From NCBI RefSeq assembly GCF_001808555.1, contig NZ_KV793779.1, positions 1-49,138 of the forward strand: DNA of 49,138 nucleotides. The letters are read 5' to 3'. Below are positions 22,756-31,305 of the stretch, piece after piece (the stretch's first letter is position 1; each line of letters begins with the position of its first letter). The stretch comes from Porphyromonas sp. HMSC065F10. Its GTDB lineage: Bacteria; Bacteroidota; Bacteroidia; Bacteroidales; Porphyromonadaceae. Below the pieces are notes generated by a model, which made no database searches, was not told the DNA's origin, and saw only the letters and a list, made by a program, of their open reading frames with translations. The position numbers and the translations under genes were made by a program.

Positions 22756-24510
22756 TCAGAGCGTCTCTATGATCTCTCTCGCCTCATTGATGATCCGGTC
22801 GGAGGTGTAGGAGGGGCTGAGCTTACTCTCATCGAAGAGCGAGAGCGCCTCATCGATCTTGGCGAGCGCCTGCCGGTCTCCTGCATACTGACTCCTCAGG
22901 GCTCTGATCTTGTCAAAGGACTGGACTCCCCTCCGCAGTCGCTCAAAGCGGATCGAGGAGCGTGCACCCGGATAGACTAAGTAGGTGTCACCGGCAGCCC
23001 AATTGCTGTACCGGCTGTCGAGGAGAGGCTGCTCCACCCAGCTATTGTACGCCCAGCGGAGGTAGCCGTCCAGCCCCTCACGTGCGGCATACCATCCATA
23101 CCACTCTCCGTCAGCGGCGGCACTGAAGGTAAAGGTATTGGGTCGTGGCTCAGCACAGCAGGTGTAGAACGTGGTAATCTTCCCCTCGCTGCCCCGCTTC
23201 GCCTTGAGCTCCTCAGAGTACTTGGCGGCGAGCCCCACGCAGTAGTAGTCGAGGTGATCTGACAGTTCCTCGTGTAGCGCCCCGGTCATATGCACCTTCA
23301 GCTCCGGGTCCGCCTCCTGGATCAGGCGAAAGCACTCCTCCATCACCTCGGGAGACCGCTCATCCATAGCTATATAGGTCCGGTCGATCCACCCCTTTGC
23401 CCTAAGGTGCTGCGCAAAGGAGCGAAGCATCGCAGACCAGAGCTCCGTGTAGGACTCGCTTCCCGGCTCAGCGCGGAGGAACTTGTACTCCCCGCTCGCT
23501 TCATCAAAGTAGCGAAAGGAGAGCTCCCACGGGACCATGGAGAAGCAAGTGATCGCCTTGTCGATCCCGAGATCCAGCATAAAGCTGACCCACTCATCGA
23601 AGTGCGTGTAGTCGAAGTGCCACTTGCCGTCCCTCCCGAGCCTCCAGTCGATCATGGAGTCAAAGGGGTCGTGCGTCTGGCCATTCCAGGGCTTGTACAT
23701 GATCGAGGCGGTGATCGCCTTGCCCCCTGCGTCCCGGTACATCTCCATATAGGGGCGCATGATGCTGAAGTGCTCCTCAGACCAAGGAGTCACCCCGTAG
23801 TACCTTGCTATGGCGTAGGGGTTTTGCCACAGATCGAGGAAGAAGTCACTCCTCTCGGGCAGTGCTCTCTCGTCCACCACCACCGACAGGGGCAGGGTCG
23901 CCAGTGCCCGATCACCATCGCATATGGTGACCATCGCCCGGTAGCTTCCCGCTCTCGCATCCCTCGGAATGTCGATTGAGAACCAGATAGGGCGTGTCGT
24001 GCAGGGCGTGAGATCCAGTGAGCGGGCAAGGTGGTCAATCCCGTCTGCTACCAGTGTGGAGTCGAAGAGGGAGTGATCCGGTCGCTCACCACAGCCCCCG
24101 AGACCATCCTTATTGAGCTCATCGGTCAGCACGTAGCGGACAAATCCGGTACCCGACTTGCCCTGAGATGAGGGGATGACTGCGCCATCGCTGCTCCTTA
24201 GATCGGAGATCTCATAGGTGAGTGCGGTGAGAGGGGTGGAACTGCTCACGACTGCCTGGGCGTAAACACGCTCGCCTCGCCATCCGCTCAGCCGAAGCTC
24301 TTTACTTGTCAGCCCCTCGGCGGGGCGCTCCTTGGGGTACCGGATGTCAATGCTTCCCCAGCCGATGACCGGGACGCTAAGCGACTGCCAGAGGGACCGG
24401 TCTGACGGTGTGGGATTGGGCAGCTCCTGATAGCTCTCCACGGGATACTGACCATATGCGGTCGCGAGGGACAGCAGTCCTGCCAGGAGAGCGGTTATTC
24501 TCTTTCTCAT
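22756..24510 (-). CDS. GH123-like beta-N-acetylgalactosaminidase (DUF4091)
   Basis: 584 residues from the ATG at 24510; signal peptide MRKRITALLAGLLSLATAYG. An N-terminal beta domain to about residue 230 is followed by a TIM-barrel catalytic domain of the former DUF4091, now the GH123 catalytic domain. The adjacent acidic pair Asp383-Glu384 in YIAMDERSPE fits the substrate-assisted mechanism of GH123, which removes terminal beta-GalNAc from glycans. WQNPYAIARYYGV, MVPWELSFRYFDEASG and AYNSWVEQPLLDSRY are family-like. An upstream ATG adds 13 residues ahead of the signal peptide and is disfavoured. GalNAc specificity is by family inference. Confidence 0.78.
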   Translation of the reverse strand: MRKRITALLAGLLSLATAYGQYPVESYQELPNPTPSDRSLWQSLSVPVIGWGSIDIRYPKERPAEGLTSKELRLSGWRGERVYAQAVVSSSTPLTALTYEISDLRSSDGAVIPSSQGKSGTGFVRYVLTDELNKDGLGGCGERPDHSLFDSTLVADGIDHLARSLDLTPCTTRPIWFSIDIPRDARAGSYRAMVTICDGDRALATLPLSVVVDERALPERSDFFLDLWQNPYAIARYYGVTPWSEEHFSIMRPYMEMYRDAGGKAITASIMYKPWNGQTHDPFDSMIDWRLGRDGKWHFDYTHFDEWVSFMLDLGIDKAITCFSMVPWELSFRYFDEASGEYKFLRAEPGSESYTELWSAMLRSFAQHLRAKGWIDRTYIAMDERSPEVMEECFRLIQEADPELKVHMTGALHEELSDHLDYYCVGLAAKYSEELKAKRGSEGKITTFYTCCAEPRPNTFTFSAAADGEWYGWYAAREGLDGYLRWAYNSWVEQPLLDSRYSNWAAGDTYLVYPGARSSIRFERLRRGVQSFDKIRALRSQYAGDRQALAKIDEALSLFDESKLSPSYTSDRIINEAREIIETL

Positions 24511-24608
24511 CGTTTCTTGGTTTGTGGATTGGTTTTTACTCAGAGACAAAGTTCGCTAAATTGTTTCTAATGGGTACTTTTCCTCTCCGCCCTCTGCCAT
24601 CTCGGGCA

Positions 24609-24746
24609 GTCTCTTGCGGGAGAGACTCCGGTCCCAAGGGGATGAAACTCCAGTCCCGTAGGGATGGAACTGTAGTGCCGTAGGGCTGGCACTGCAGTCC
24701 CGATAGGCTGGCACAGCAGTCCCGTAGGGCTGGGACTCCGGTCCGG
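24609..24746. repeat. 22-bp tandem palindromic repeats, six units
   Basis: Units begin at 24609, 24631, 24653, 24675, 24697 and 24719, all exactly 22 bp, followed by a partial unit GTCCGG. Typical unit: GTCCCGTAGGGCTGGGAC plus four bases. Most units can fold: GTCTC/GAGAC in unit 1, GTGCC/GGCAC in unit 4, GTCCC/GGGAC in unit 6. The paired changes suggest selection on pairing. The array lies between the GH123-like gene and the lepA promoter. The rest of 24511-24812 contains only the lepA promoter box. Confidence 0.88.
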
Positions 24747-24779
24747 CCTCAGTCGATCTGAAGCCAGTCGGAAATTAGG

Positions 24780-24787
24780 TAACTTTG
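24780..24787 (+). promoter_or_regulatory. lepA -7 box
   Basis: TAACTTTG matches TAnnTTTG and lies 25 bases before the lepA ATG. The tandem repeat array ends 33 bases upstream. There is no clear -33 element. Confidence 0.55.
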
Positions 24788-24812
24788 TAGCTGATATACA
24801 TTAGACCCTTAC

Positions 24813-26603
24813 ATGAAACATATACGAAACTTCTGCATCATTGCTCACATCGATCACGGTAAGAGTACGCTTGCCGATCGTCTGCTGGACTACACCAATA
24901 CGGTCGCCAATCGCTCTGAGGATCAGGTGCTGGACAATATGGATCTGGAGCGTGAGCGTGGCATCACGATCAAGAGCCACGCCATACAGATGCGGTATGA
25001 GTATCAGGGCGAGGAGTATATACTCAATCTCATCGACACTCCCGGACACGTCGACTTCTCGTACGAGGTGTCGCGCTCCATTGCTGCCTGTGAGGGGGCG
25101 CTCCTCGTGGTTGATGCCTCGCAGGGGGTGCAGGCGCAGACGATCTCCAATCTCTATATGGCGATCGAGCATGACCTGACGATCATCCCGGTGCTCAATA
25201 AGATTGACCTCGATAGTGCCAATGTCGACCTCGCCGGGGACGAGGTGATCGATCTCCTGGGCTGCGACAGGGAGGATATCCTCCTTGCCAGTGGGCGCTC
25301 GGGTATAGGGGTCAAGGAGATCCTTGACACCATCGTGGAGAAGGTCCCCGCTCCCGTGGGCGATCCGGACGCTCCGCTGCAGGCGCTCATCTTCGACTCC
25401 GTATTCAATGCCTACCGCGGGATCATCGCTTACTATAAGGTGGTGAACGGATCGGTCCACGCCGGTGAGCGGGTGAAATTTATGCAGACCAATACCGAGT
25501 ACGATGCCGATGAAGTGGGGACTCTGGAGCTGGATATGGTGCCTAAGCAGGAGGTGACGTGTGGAGACGTTGGCTACATCATCTCAGGAATCAAGGACTC
25601 GGGTGAGGTGAAGGTGGGCGACACCATCACATCGGTGGAGAGTCCCGCTCAAGCTCCGATCAAGGGCTTCGAGGAGGTGAAGCCGATGGTCTTCGCCGGT
25701 GTCTATCCGGTCGCCCCTGAGGACTATGAAAACCTCAGGACCTCGCTTGATAAGCTGAGGCTCAACGATGCCTCCCTGACCTTCTCCCCCGAGAGCTCTG
25801 CAGCCCTCGGCTTTGGCTTCCGCTGCGGTTTCCTCGGCCTGCTCCATATGGAGATCGTCCAGGAGCGTCTCGACCGGGAGTACAATATGTCTGTCATCAC
25901 CACGGTCCCCAACGTCTCCTATATGGTCTACACCCGTAAGGGGGACGTGATGGAGGTGCACAACCCATCCGGACTCCCCGATGCTGCTGAGATCGATCAT
26001 ATCGAGGAGCCCTACATCCGCGCGTCAATCATCACGACGATGGACTATATCGGTCCGATCATCGAGCTCTGTCTCGCTAAGCGGGGGATCCTCATCAAGC
26101 AAAACTACCTCTATGGTAACCGAATGGAACTGCTCTTCGATATGCCCCTCGGGGAGATCGTGATCGACTTCTACGACCGACTCAAGAGTGTCTCCAGCGG
26201 GTATGCCTCCTTTGACTACCACGTCACCGACCTCCGCACCTCAGACCTCGTGCGGGTGGACATTCTCCTCAATGGCGAGCCGGTTGATGCCCTCAGTATG
26301 CTGACCTTCCGAGGTAACGCCCAGACGATGGGGCGGAAGTTTTGTGAGAAACTGAAGACGCTGATCCCTCGGCAGCAATTTGACATCGCCGTGCAGGCTG
26401 CCATCGGTGCCAAGGTGGTCGCCCGAGAGACGATCAAGGCACTCCGTAAGGATGTAACTGCCAAGTGCTATGGTGGTGACGTGAGCCGCAAGCGTAAGCT
26501 CCTCGAGAAGCAGAAGGAGGGAAAGAAGCGGATGAAGCGCATCGGTAAGGTGGAGGTGCCTCAGAAGGCCTTCCTTACTGTGCTTAAGCTGGACGAGGAC
26601 TGA
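24813..26603 (+). CDS. lepA: elongation factor 4 (LepA), ribosomal GTPase
   Basis: 596 residues. G1 [16 protein letters not shown]2 region [10 protein letters not shown]3 DTPGHVDF and G4 NKIDLDSA are intact. The LepA-specific C-terminal domain ([20 protein letters not shown]) is present. It acts on stalled or back-translocated ribosomes. The length is normal. dnaB follows after 20 bases, so lepA and dnaB are probably co-transcribed. Confidence 0.97.
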   Translation: MKHIRNFCIIAHIDHGKSTLADRLLDYTNTVANRSEDQVLDNMDLERERGITIKSHAIQMRYEYQGEEYILNLIDTPGHVDFSYEVSRSIAACEGALLVVDASQGVQAQTISNLYMAIEHDLTIIPVLNKIDLDSANVDLAGDEVIDLLGCDREDILLASGRSGIGVKEILDTIVEKVPAPVGDPDAPLQALIFDSVFNAYRGIIAYYKVVNGSVHAGERVKFMQTNTEYDADEVGTLELDMVPKQEVTCGDVGYIISGIKDSGEVKVGDTITSVESPAQAPIKGFEEVKPMVFAGVYPVAPEDYENLRTSLDKLRLNDASLTFSPESSAALGFGFRCGFLGLLHMEIVQERLDREYNMSVITTVPNVSYMVYTRKGDVMEVHNPSGLPDAAEIDHIEEPYIRASIITTMDYIGPIIELCLAKRGILIKQNYLYGNRMELLFDMPLGEIVIDFYDRLKSVSSGYASFDYHVTDLRTSDLVRVDILLNGEPVDALSMLTFRGNAQTMGRKFCEKLKTLIPRQQFDIAVQAAIGAKVVARETIKALRKDVTAKCYGGDVSRKRKLLEKQKEGKKRMKRIGKVEVPQKAFLTVLKLDED

Positions 26604-26623
26604 GTGAAACGGAAGATATAATT

Positions 26624-28186
26624 ATGTCAGATCAAGATACAACAGCCACTCCATCGGCACCGGTTCCGCCCCAAGGGGAGACGACACCGCAGGACTCGGC
26701 CTTTGTGAGAGAGGGACTCTCGCGCATCCTTGCCAGTCGTGTGCCACCGCACAATCTTGAGCTGGAGCGTACCGTGCTCGGCGCACTGATCCTTGAGCGG
26801 TCGGCTTTTGCCCAGGTCGATGAGGTCTTGGTAAAGGACTGCTTCTACGACCCCAAGAATGCGATGATCTTCGAGGCTATCCAGCAGCTGACTCTGGAGG
26901 ACAGCCCGGTGGACACGCAGACGGTGGTGGAGAAGCTGAAGCTCAATGGCACGCTTCGCTCTGTCGGGGGGATGGGCTATATCGCGACGCTCGCCTCGAT
27001 CGTCAATAGCACTGCCGACCTACCATACCATGCGCGCATCCTTTACGATAAGATGGTGCAGCGCAACCTTATCTCCTTCGGTAACCGAGTGATCCAAAAC
27101 TCCTTTGACGAGGAGATCGAGGTAGGAGACCTCTTGCAGGACTCTGAGCAGGAGCTCTTCAATATTTCTCAGGGTATCAATAGCAACGAGATGAAGACCA
27201 TCAAGGAGCTTTTGCCCAATACCCTGCAGGAGATCCGTAACGCTGCCGAGAGGAAGGATGGTATGAGCGGCGTGAATACCGGCTTCCGGGACTTGGATGA
27301 GATCACCTTTGGCTGGCAACCTACGGACCTGGTGATCCTTGCCGCCCGTCCGGCGATGGGGAAGACCGCTTTTGCCCTCTCGATGGCGCTCAATATGGCC
27401 TTGGACTACAAGGTGCCTGTCGCATTCTTCTCCCTCGAGATGGGAGAGGATCAGCTGACCAAGCGACTTATCTCGATGCACACCTCTATCCCCAATGAGG
27501 ACATCAAGAGAGGGACCCTCACGGATGAGCAGATGCATACGCTCTTCTATGGTCTGGGACCAATGGAGGAGGCGCCTATCATTATCGATGATACGGCAAG
27601 TATTTCGATCTTTGACCTGCGGTCGCGAGTTCGTCGCTTAGTGCGCAAGCATCAGGTGCGGGTGGTCTTTATCGACTACCTGCAGCTGATGACGGCCAGT
27701 GGACTGAAGAATAATGCCAATCGCGAGCAGGAGGTGAGTACTATCTCCCGATCGCTAAAGCAACTCGCCAAGGAGCTAGGGATCACTATCATTGCCCTCT
27801 CGCAGCTCAATCGTGAGCTGGAGAAGCGGAATAAGGAGGGACGTCGGCCGCAGCTCTCGGACCTTCGTGAGTCGGGGGCCATCGAGCAGGATGCAGATAT
27901 GGTCATCTTCATCCACCGCCCGGAGTACTACGGCATACTCACTGATGAGAATAATCGTGATATGAGAGGCTTGGCACAGGTCATTATCGCCAAGCACCGT
28001 AATGGCCGGGTGGGGGATGTCTACCTACGCTTTGAGGGTGATCTCATCCGCTTCTCCTCTGCGCTGGATAGCAATATCAATGACGACTACCAGTCGACCT
28101 TCTCCTCGAGTCTCAATGGGCCGTCTGTTGATGACCCGCTCTCGGGAGGTGGTTTCCCCGATGATCAGGGAGGGTTTACGATGTAA
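26624..28186 (+). CDS. dnaB: replicative DNA helicase
   Basis: 520 residues. The N-terminal helical domain (PPHNLELERTVLGALILERS) is followed by the RecA-like motor: Walker A ARPAMGKTAFALSMA, Walker B VVFIDYLQLM, and the DnaB motif LSQLNRELEKR with DLRESGAIEQDADMV. It unwinds DNA at the fork. A ~25-residue Pro/Thr-rich start and a Gly/Ser-rich tail are low-complexity and common in the phylum. No intein is present. It is encoded between lepA and mscL. Confidence 0.97.
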   Translation: MSDQDTTATPSAPVPPQGETTPQDSAFVREGLSRILASRVPPHNLELERTVLGALILERSAFAQVDEVLVKDCFYDPKNAMIFEAIQQLTLEDSPVDTQTVVEKLKLNGTLRSVGGMGYIATLASIVNSTADLPYHARILYDKMVQRNLISFGNRVIQNSFDEEIEVGDLLQDSEQELFNISQGINSNEMKTIKELLPNTLQEIRNAAERKDGMSGVNTGFRDLDEITFGWQPTDLVILAARPAMGKTAFALSMALNMALDYKVPVAFFSLEMGEDQLTKRLISMHTSIPNEDIKRGTLTDEQMHTLFYGLGPMEEAPIIIDDTASISIFDLRSRVRRLVRKHQVRVVFIDYLQLMTASGLKNNANREQEVSTISRSLKQLAKELGITIIALSQLNRELEKRNKEGRRPQLSDLRESGAIEQDADMVIFIHRPEYYGILTDENNRDMRGLAQVIIAKHRNGRVGDVYLRFEGDLIRFSSALDSNINDDYQSTFSSSLNGPSVDDPLSGGGFPDDQGGFTM

Positions 28187-28253
28187 TGACTGATTGGAAA
28201 TGGGTAAGAATACTAAGATTCAAGAATTTTTAATCGAAAACATAGATTACGAT

Positions 28254-28673
28254 ATGAGTATGATGAAAGAATTCAAGGAGTTTGCCATGCGTGGTAACGT
28301 CCTTGATATGGCTGTTGGTGTCATCGTCGGTGGCGCCTTCGGTAAGATCGTTTCCTCCTTTGTGGATGACGTGCTGATGCCTCCCCTTGGGATGCTCCTC
28401 GGGAAGGTGAATTTCTCTGACCTCAAGCTTGTCCTCAGTCCCGCCACTATGGGTACTGATGGCGAGATCCTGAAGCCGGAGTCAGCTATTATGTATGGAC
28501 AATTCATCCAGACGGTGGTAGACTTCTTGATCATCGCTTGGGCGATCTTCCTGATGGTCAAGACGGTCAATAGCTTCAAGCGCAAGGAGGCTGAGAAGCC
28601 TGCTGAGCCGGCTCCTACACCGGAGGATATCCAGCTGCTCCGTGAGATCCGTGATGAGCTGAAGAAGAAGTAA
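28254..28673 (+). CDS. mscL: large-conductance mechanosensitive channel
   Basis: 139 residues from the ATG at 28254 ([20 protein letters not shown]), which matches the family N-terminus exactly. A frame upstream to 28194 would add 20 residues not seen in MscL. Two membrane helices (about 15-45 and 75-105) flank a periplasmic loop, and a C-terminal charged helix ends IRDELKKK. It releases solutes on sudden osmotic downshift as a pentamer. It follows dnaB closely and ends in a strong terminator. Confidence 0.93.
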   Translation: MSMMKEFKEFAMRGNVLDMAVGVIVGGAFGKIVSSFVDDVLMPPLGMLLGKVNFSDLKLVLSPATMGTDGEILKPESAIMYGQFIQTVVDFLIIAWAIFLMVKTVNSFKRKEAEKPAEPAPTPEDIQLLREIRDELKKK

Positions 28674-28696
28674 TCTCGCTCTCTGCTCAGACTAAT

Positions 28697-28738
28697 GCAA
28701 AAGAGGCTGCGTGCTCAATAGCACGCAGCCTCTTTTGC
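28697..28738. terminator. bidirectional terminator between mscL and fldA
   Basis: Perfect 18-bp stem: GCAAAAGAGGCTGCGTGC and GCACGCAGCCTCTTTTGC around TCAATA. It serves both convergent genes. Confidence 0.9.
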
Positions 28739-28770
28739 TAAATATAGAGGAATGATCTACGGATCAGCTA

Positions 28771-29271
28771 TCAGAGGGCACTCTTGACAGCCTCTACCCA
28801 GCGGTCGATACGCTCGTCGGTGAGGTCATCCTGATTGTCCTCGTCCAGGCAGCAGCCTACCAGCTTGCCACCCTCCTCGGCACGGCTGGCCTCGTACTCG
28901 TAGCCATCCTTGCTGATCGCACCTACAAAGGTGCAGCCGCTGTTGCTGAGCTCTTCCTTGAGGATACCCACAGCATCGCAGAAGGTATCTCCGTAGCCCT
29001 CGCTGTCGCCGCATCCGAAGAGGGCAACCTTCTTGCCGGAGAGATCCTGGTCAGCGATGTCTCCGATGAGGTCGGACCAGTCGTCCTGCAGCTCACCGTC
29101 ATCCCAGGTGCTGCTTCCGAAGATCAGCAGGTCGTAGTTGGCTACGTCCTCTGCATCGAAGTCAGAAGCGTCACGTACGTCATCAGCAGCGACACCAAAC
29201 TTCTCGGCGATGCGGTCAGCGATGTCTTTGGTGGTTCCGGTAGAGGAACCGTAAACAATGATAGTTTTCAT
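28771..29271 (-). CDS. fldA: flavodoxin
   Basis: 166 residues, a long-chain flavodoxin. The FMN phosphate loop YGSSTGTTKDIADRI is at the N-terminus, LIFGSSTWDDGELQDDW supplies one flavin-stacking segment, and ALFGCGDSEGYGDTFCDAVG the second (Tyr stack). It carries electrons at low potential, substituting for ferredoxin, typically when iron is limiting. It is a single-gene unit with its own consensus promoter. Confidence 0.95.
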   Translation of the reverse strand: MKTIIVYGSSTGTTKDIADRIAEKFGVAADDVRDASDFDAEDVANYDLLIFGSSTWDDGELQDDWSDLIGDIADQDLSGKKVALFGCGDSEGYGDTFCDAVGILKEELSNSGCTFVGAISKDGYEYEASRAEEGGKLVGCCLDEDNQDDLTDERIDRWVEAVKSAL

Positions 29272-29306
29272 ATAAGGTGATTATAACTAGTAGTAATACA
29301 CTCGGA

Positions 29307-29337
29307 CAAATATAGAAAGTAGTTTTGACATAGCCAA
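29307..29337 (-). promoter_or_regulatory. fldA promoter
   Basis: On the minus strand TTG (29337-29335), 20 bases, then TATATTTG (29314-29307), about 35 bases before the ATG. A clean sigma-ABfr promoter. Confidence 0.75.
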
Positions 29338-29378
29338 TCCTCTGGCTCGAATATTTAGCCCAATCTACAGTCTGGCTC

Positions 29379-31301
29379 TTATTCTGAGAAGTCAAGTAGG
29401 ACGACCTGATAAGGCTCTATAGTCAGGTCAAATGCTTTCTTAAGGGGTAGGCTGATTTCCTCCTCCGTGCGTACGTAGCTGTAGTAGCGTGACAAGTCGG
29501 CCGTAGTGGTCGGGGGCTCCGGAGTGAAGCGCACCATGGTCACTCTCTTGACACTTTGCCGCTTCCCTGTGACCCTTACCCTGTAGGTAAGTGGGTGGCG
29601 GGTGAGATTGACCCCGCGGAGGTAGTAGTGCTTTCGCTCCTTGTCAGAGGTAAGGGAGAGACAGATGTCATCGTGGTCATCTATCTCGTGTACCGCATCT
29701 CCTCTGGTCCGCTGGAATTGCGACACAAAGTCGTACAGTAAGGTCGGGTGATAGTGCGCCCCTCGTACCAGTATGAGAGGATGATCAGATGGATCGGTTG
29801 AGAGCAGCGGTGCGATACCGACTCCCTCAAGCAGAGGGGTGTGCCTCTCCGAGTCTATCAGGAAAGCTGCTCGCTGTGCCAGGGGTGGTAGAAAGACGGC
29901 AAGCGACTCCGGATCAGCGAAGGTGGCTTCGCCGATCATCATCTGTTGCCGCTTGGTCTGTAGCTTCCTATTCGCCTCGGGAATGAGATTGATCAAGTGT
30001 GGGTCCTTGATCGCCGTGAGTGCCAAGTCAAATGCGTAGTCGCTATAGTGGGTGGTAGAGTCTACGAGTGGTCCGGCGGAGACTAAATTATCCTGGCCGA
30101 TGCTCGCCGCAAAGATCTTGAAGCGCCGCTTGTACTCCTCTGAAGTGAGCCCATAGCCGATCTGAACTAAGAGCTTAGGATTCATTGCCAAGCGCGAGAG
30201 ATACTTTGTCCTCTCGCCTATCTCGGCGACATCCTCGTATCGCGGTGTGGCAGATGGATCAGTGATCCCGGCATTAGCAATGACCATAGGACGGGCACTG
30301 AGTAGCTCTGATACCTTGATGAGCTTAGAGATCCCAAAGTCCCCGGTGTACTCTGTTCCTCCCAAGGTCCAGATCGAGAGAGTATCCTGATGACCATAGT
30401 GGGGAGTGGGGTAGCTCCCGGGGTAATAGCCATTCGCAGTTCTGCCACCTGGAAACCTCACGAAGTCGGGATCAAGCCCTCTCAGGAGCTTCATGAGCGC
30501 ATTTGGCAGCGGGACCTCCGGATCGGACTGTGGCTCTTTCCTCGTGAGCCATAGTTCATCGAGGGAGACATAGCCCCTCGGCTGGGTGTAGCCCATCCCC
30601 TCATCCGTGCGCCGGATGGGTCGAGACTCTATCATCAAGTAGGCGGAGTCCGTCGCAGTGGTGATCTGCAGCTCCACATCCTGACGGCTCCAGTAGACGT
30701 CACCACGTATGGAGGTCTCGGTGGAGACTTTTTTGGGGGACAGTGTGTCCCTCACTAAGGAGACCCTTGCCTCCGCCAAGTCGCTGCTGACATAGCAGCT
30801 AAGACTATACCGCTCACCATCCTTTACCTCCAGTGGGAAGAGTGTGCTTATGATCCTGCATGGGACAGAGTCGGTGTCCTTGGGGCGAAAGGTCAGGTAG
30901 TGAGAGGACTCCTTGTAAAAGGTCCTGCCCTCGCTAAGGGTTATCTCCCCGCTTTGAGCTCCCCATCCGTAGAGCGAAGTGGGAGTGGGGTAGTAGGTCT
31001 TGTACCCGTTGGGGGTGATGAGTGTTGATGTGGATGTATTGTAGCTGCAGTGCAGAAGAGGTGGAGCCAACTCAAATCCTGCATTCGGGATGAGGTTAGG
31101 GGTAAGGAGGTCTTTCCCACCGCACCCGACGTCCAGAGTGATCCCCATACGAAGAGGCTCCTCCGAGATCACCGGCAGGTCTGTGTCTATCACTATCTCA
31201 CTGAGAGGCGGGCGGTGTGATTGACAGCCTCCTCCTGTGGCGATGAGTACCGCACCTAAGAGGAGAGAAGAGAAGAGTGACTTACCCCTTGATCTTATCA
31301 T
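29379..31301 (-). CDS. GH51-like lipoprotein, probable non-canonical or inactive glycosidase
   Basis: 640 residues. The signal peptide has a lipobox-like end (ATGGGC, Cys26), so it is probably a lipoprotein. An N-terminal carbohydrate-binding-like beta domain (NPNAGFEL-type, here LIPNAGFELAPPLL) precedes a barrel resembling alpha-L-arabinofuranosidase family GH51: DFVRFPGGRTANGYYPGSYP and the stretch GDFGISKLIKVSELL. The nucleophile equivalent is Glu458 in MMIGEATF. The acid/base position, normally in EIGNE, reads VQIGYG (Tyr383-Gly384), so the catalytic Glu is missing. Activity is doubtful or altered. It follows the membrane-protein gene by four bases. Confidence 0.65.
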   Translation of the reverse strand: MIRSRGKSLFSSLLLGAVLIATGGGCQSHRPPLSEIVIDTDLPVISEEPLRMGITLDVGCGGKDLLTPNLIPNAGFELAPPLLHCSYNTSTSTLITPNGYKTYYPTPTSLYGWGAQSGEITLSEGRTFYKESSHYLTFRPKDTDSVPCRIISTLFPLEVKDGERYSLSCYVSSDLAEARVSLVRDTLSPKKVSTETSIRGDVYWSRQDVELQITTATDSAYLMIESRPIRRTDEGMGYTQPRGYVSLDELWLTRKEPQSDPEVPLPNALMKLLRGLDPDFVRFPGGRTANGYYPGSYPTPHYGHQDTLSIWTLGGTEYTGDFGISKLIKVSELLSARPMVIANAGITDPSATPRYEDVAEIGERTKYLSRLAMNPKLLVQIGYGLTSEEYKRRFKIFAASIGQDNLVSAGPLVDSTTHYSDYAFDLALTAIKDPHLINLIPEANRKLQTKRQQMMIGEATFADPESLAVFLPPLAQRAAFLIDSERHTPLLEGVGIAPLLSTDPSDHPLILVRGAHYHPTLLYDFVSQFQRTRGDAVHEIDDHDDICLSLTSDKERKHYYLRGVNLTRHPLTYRVRVTGKRQSVKRVTMVRFTPEPPTTTADLSRYYSYVRTEEEISLPLKKAFDLTIEPYQVVLLDFSE

Positions 31302-31305
31302 GGAC

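Noticed and set aside
28194-28253. MscL start at 28194
   Set aside because: Twenty extra residues precede the invariant MscL N-terminus found at 28254.
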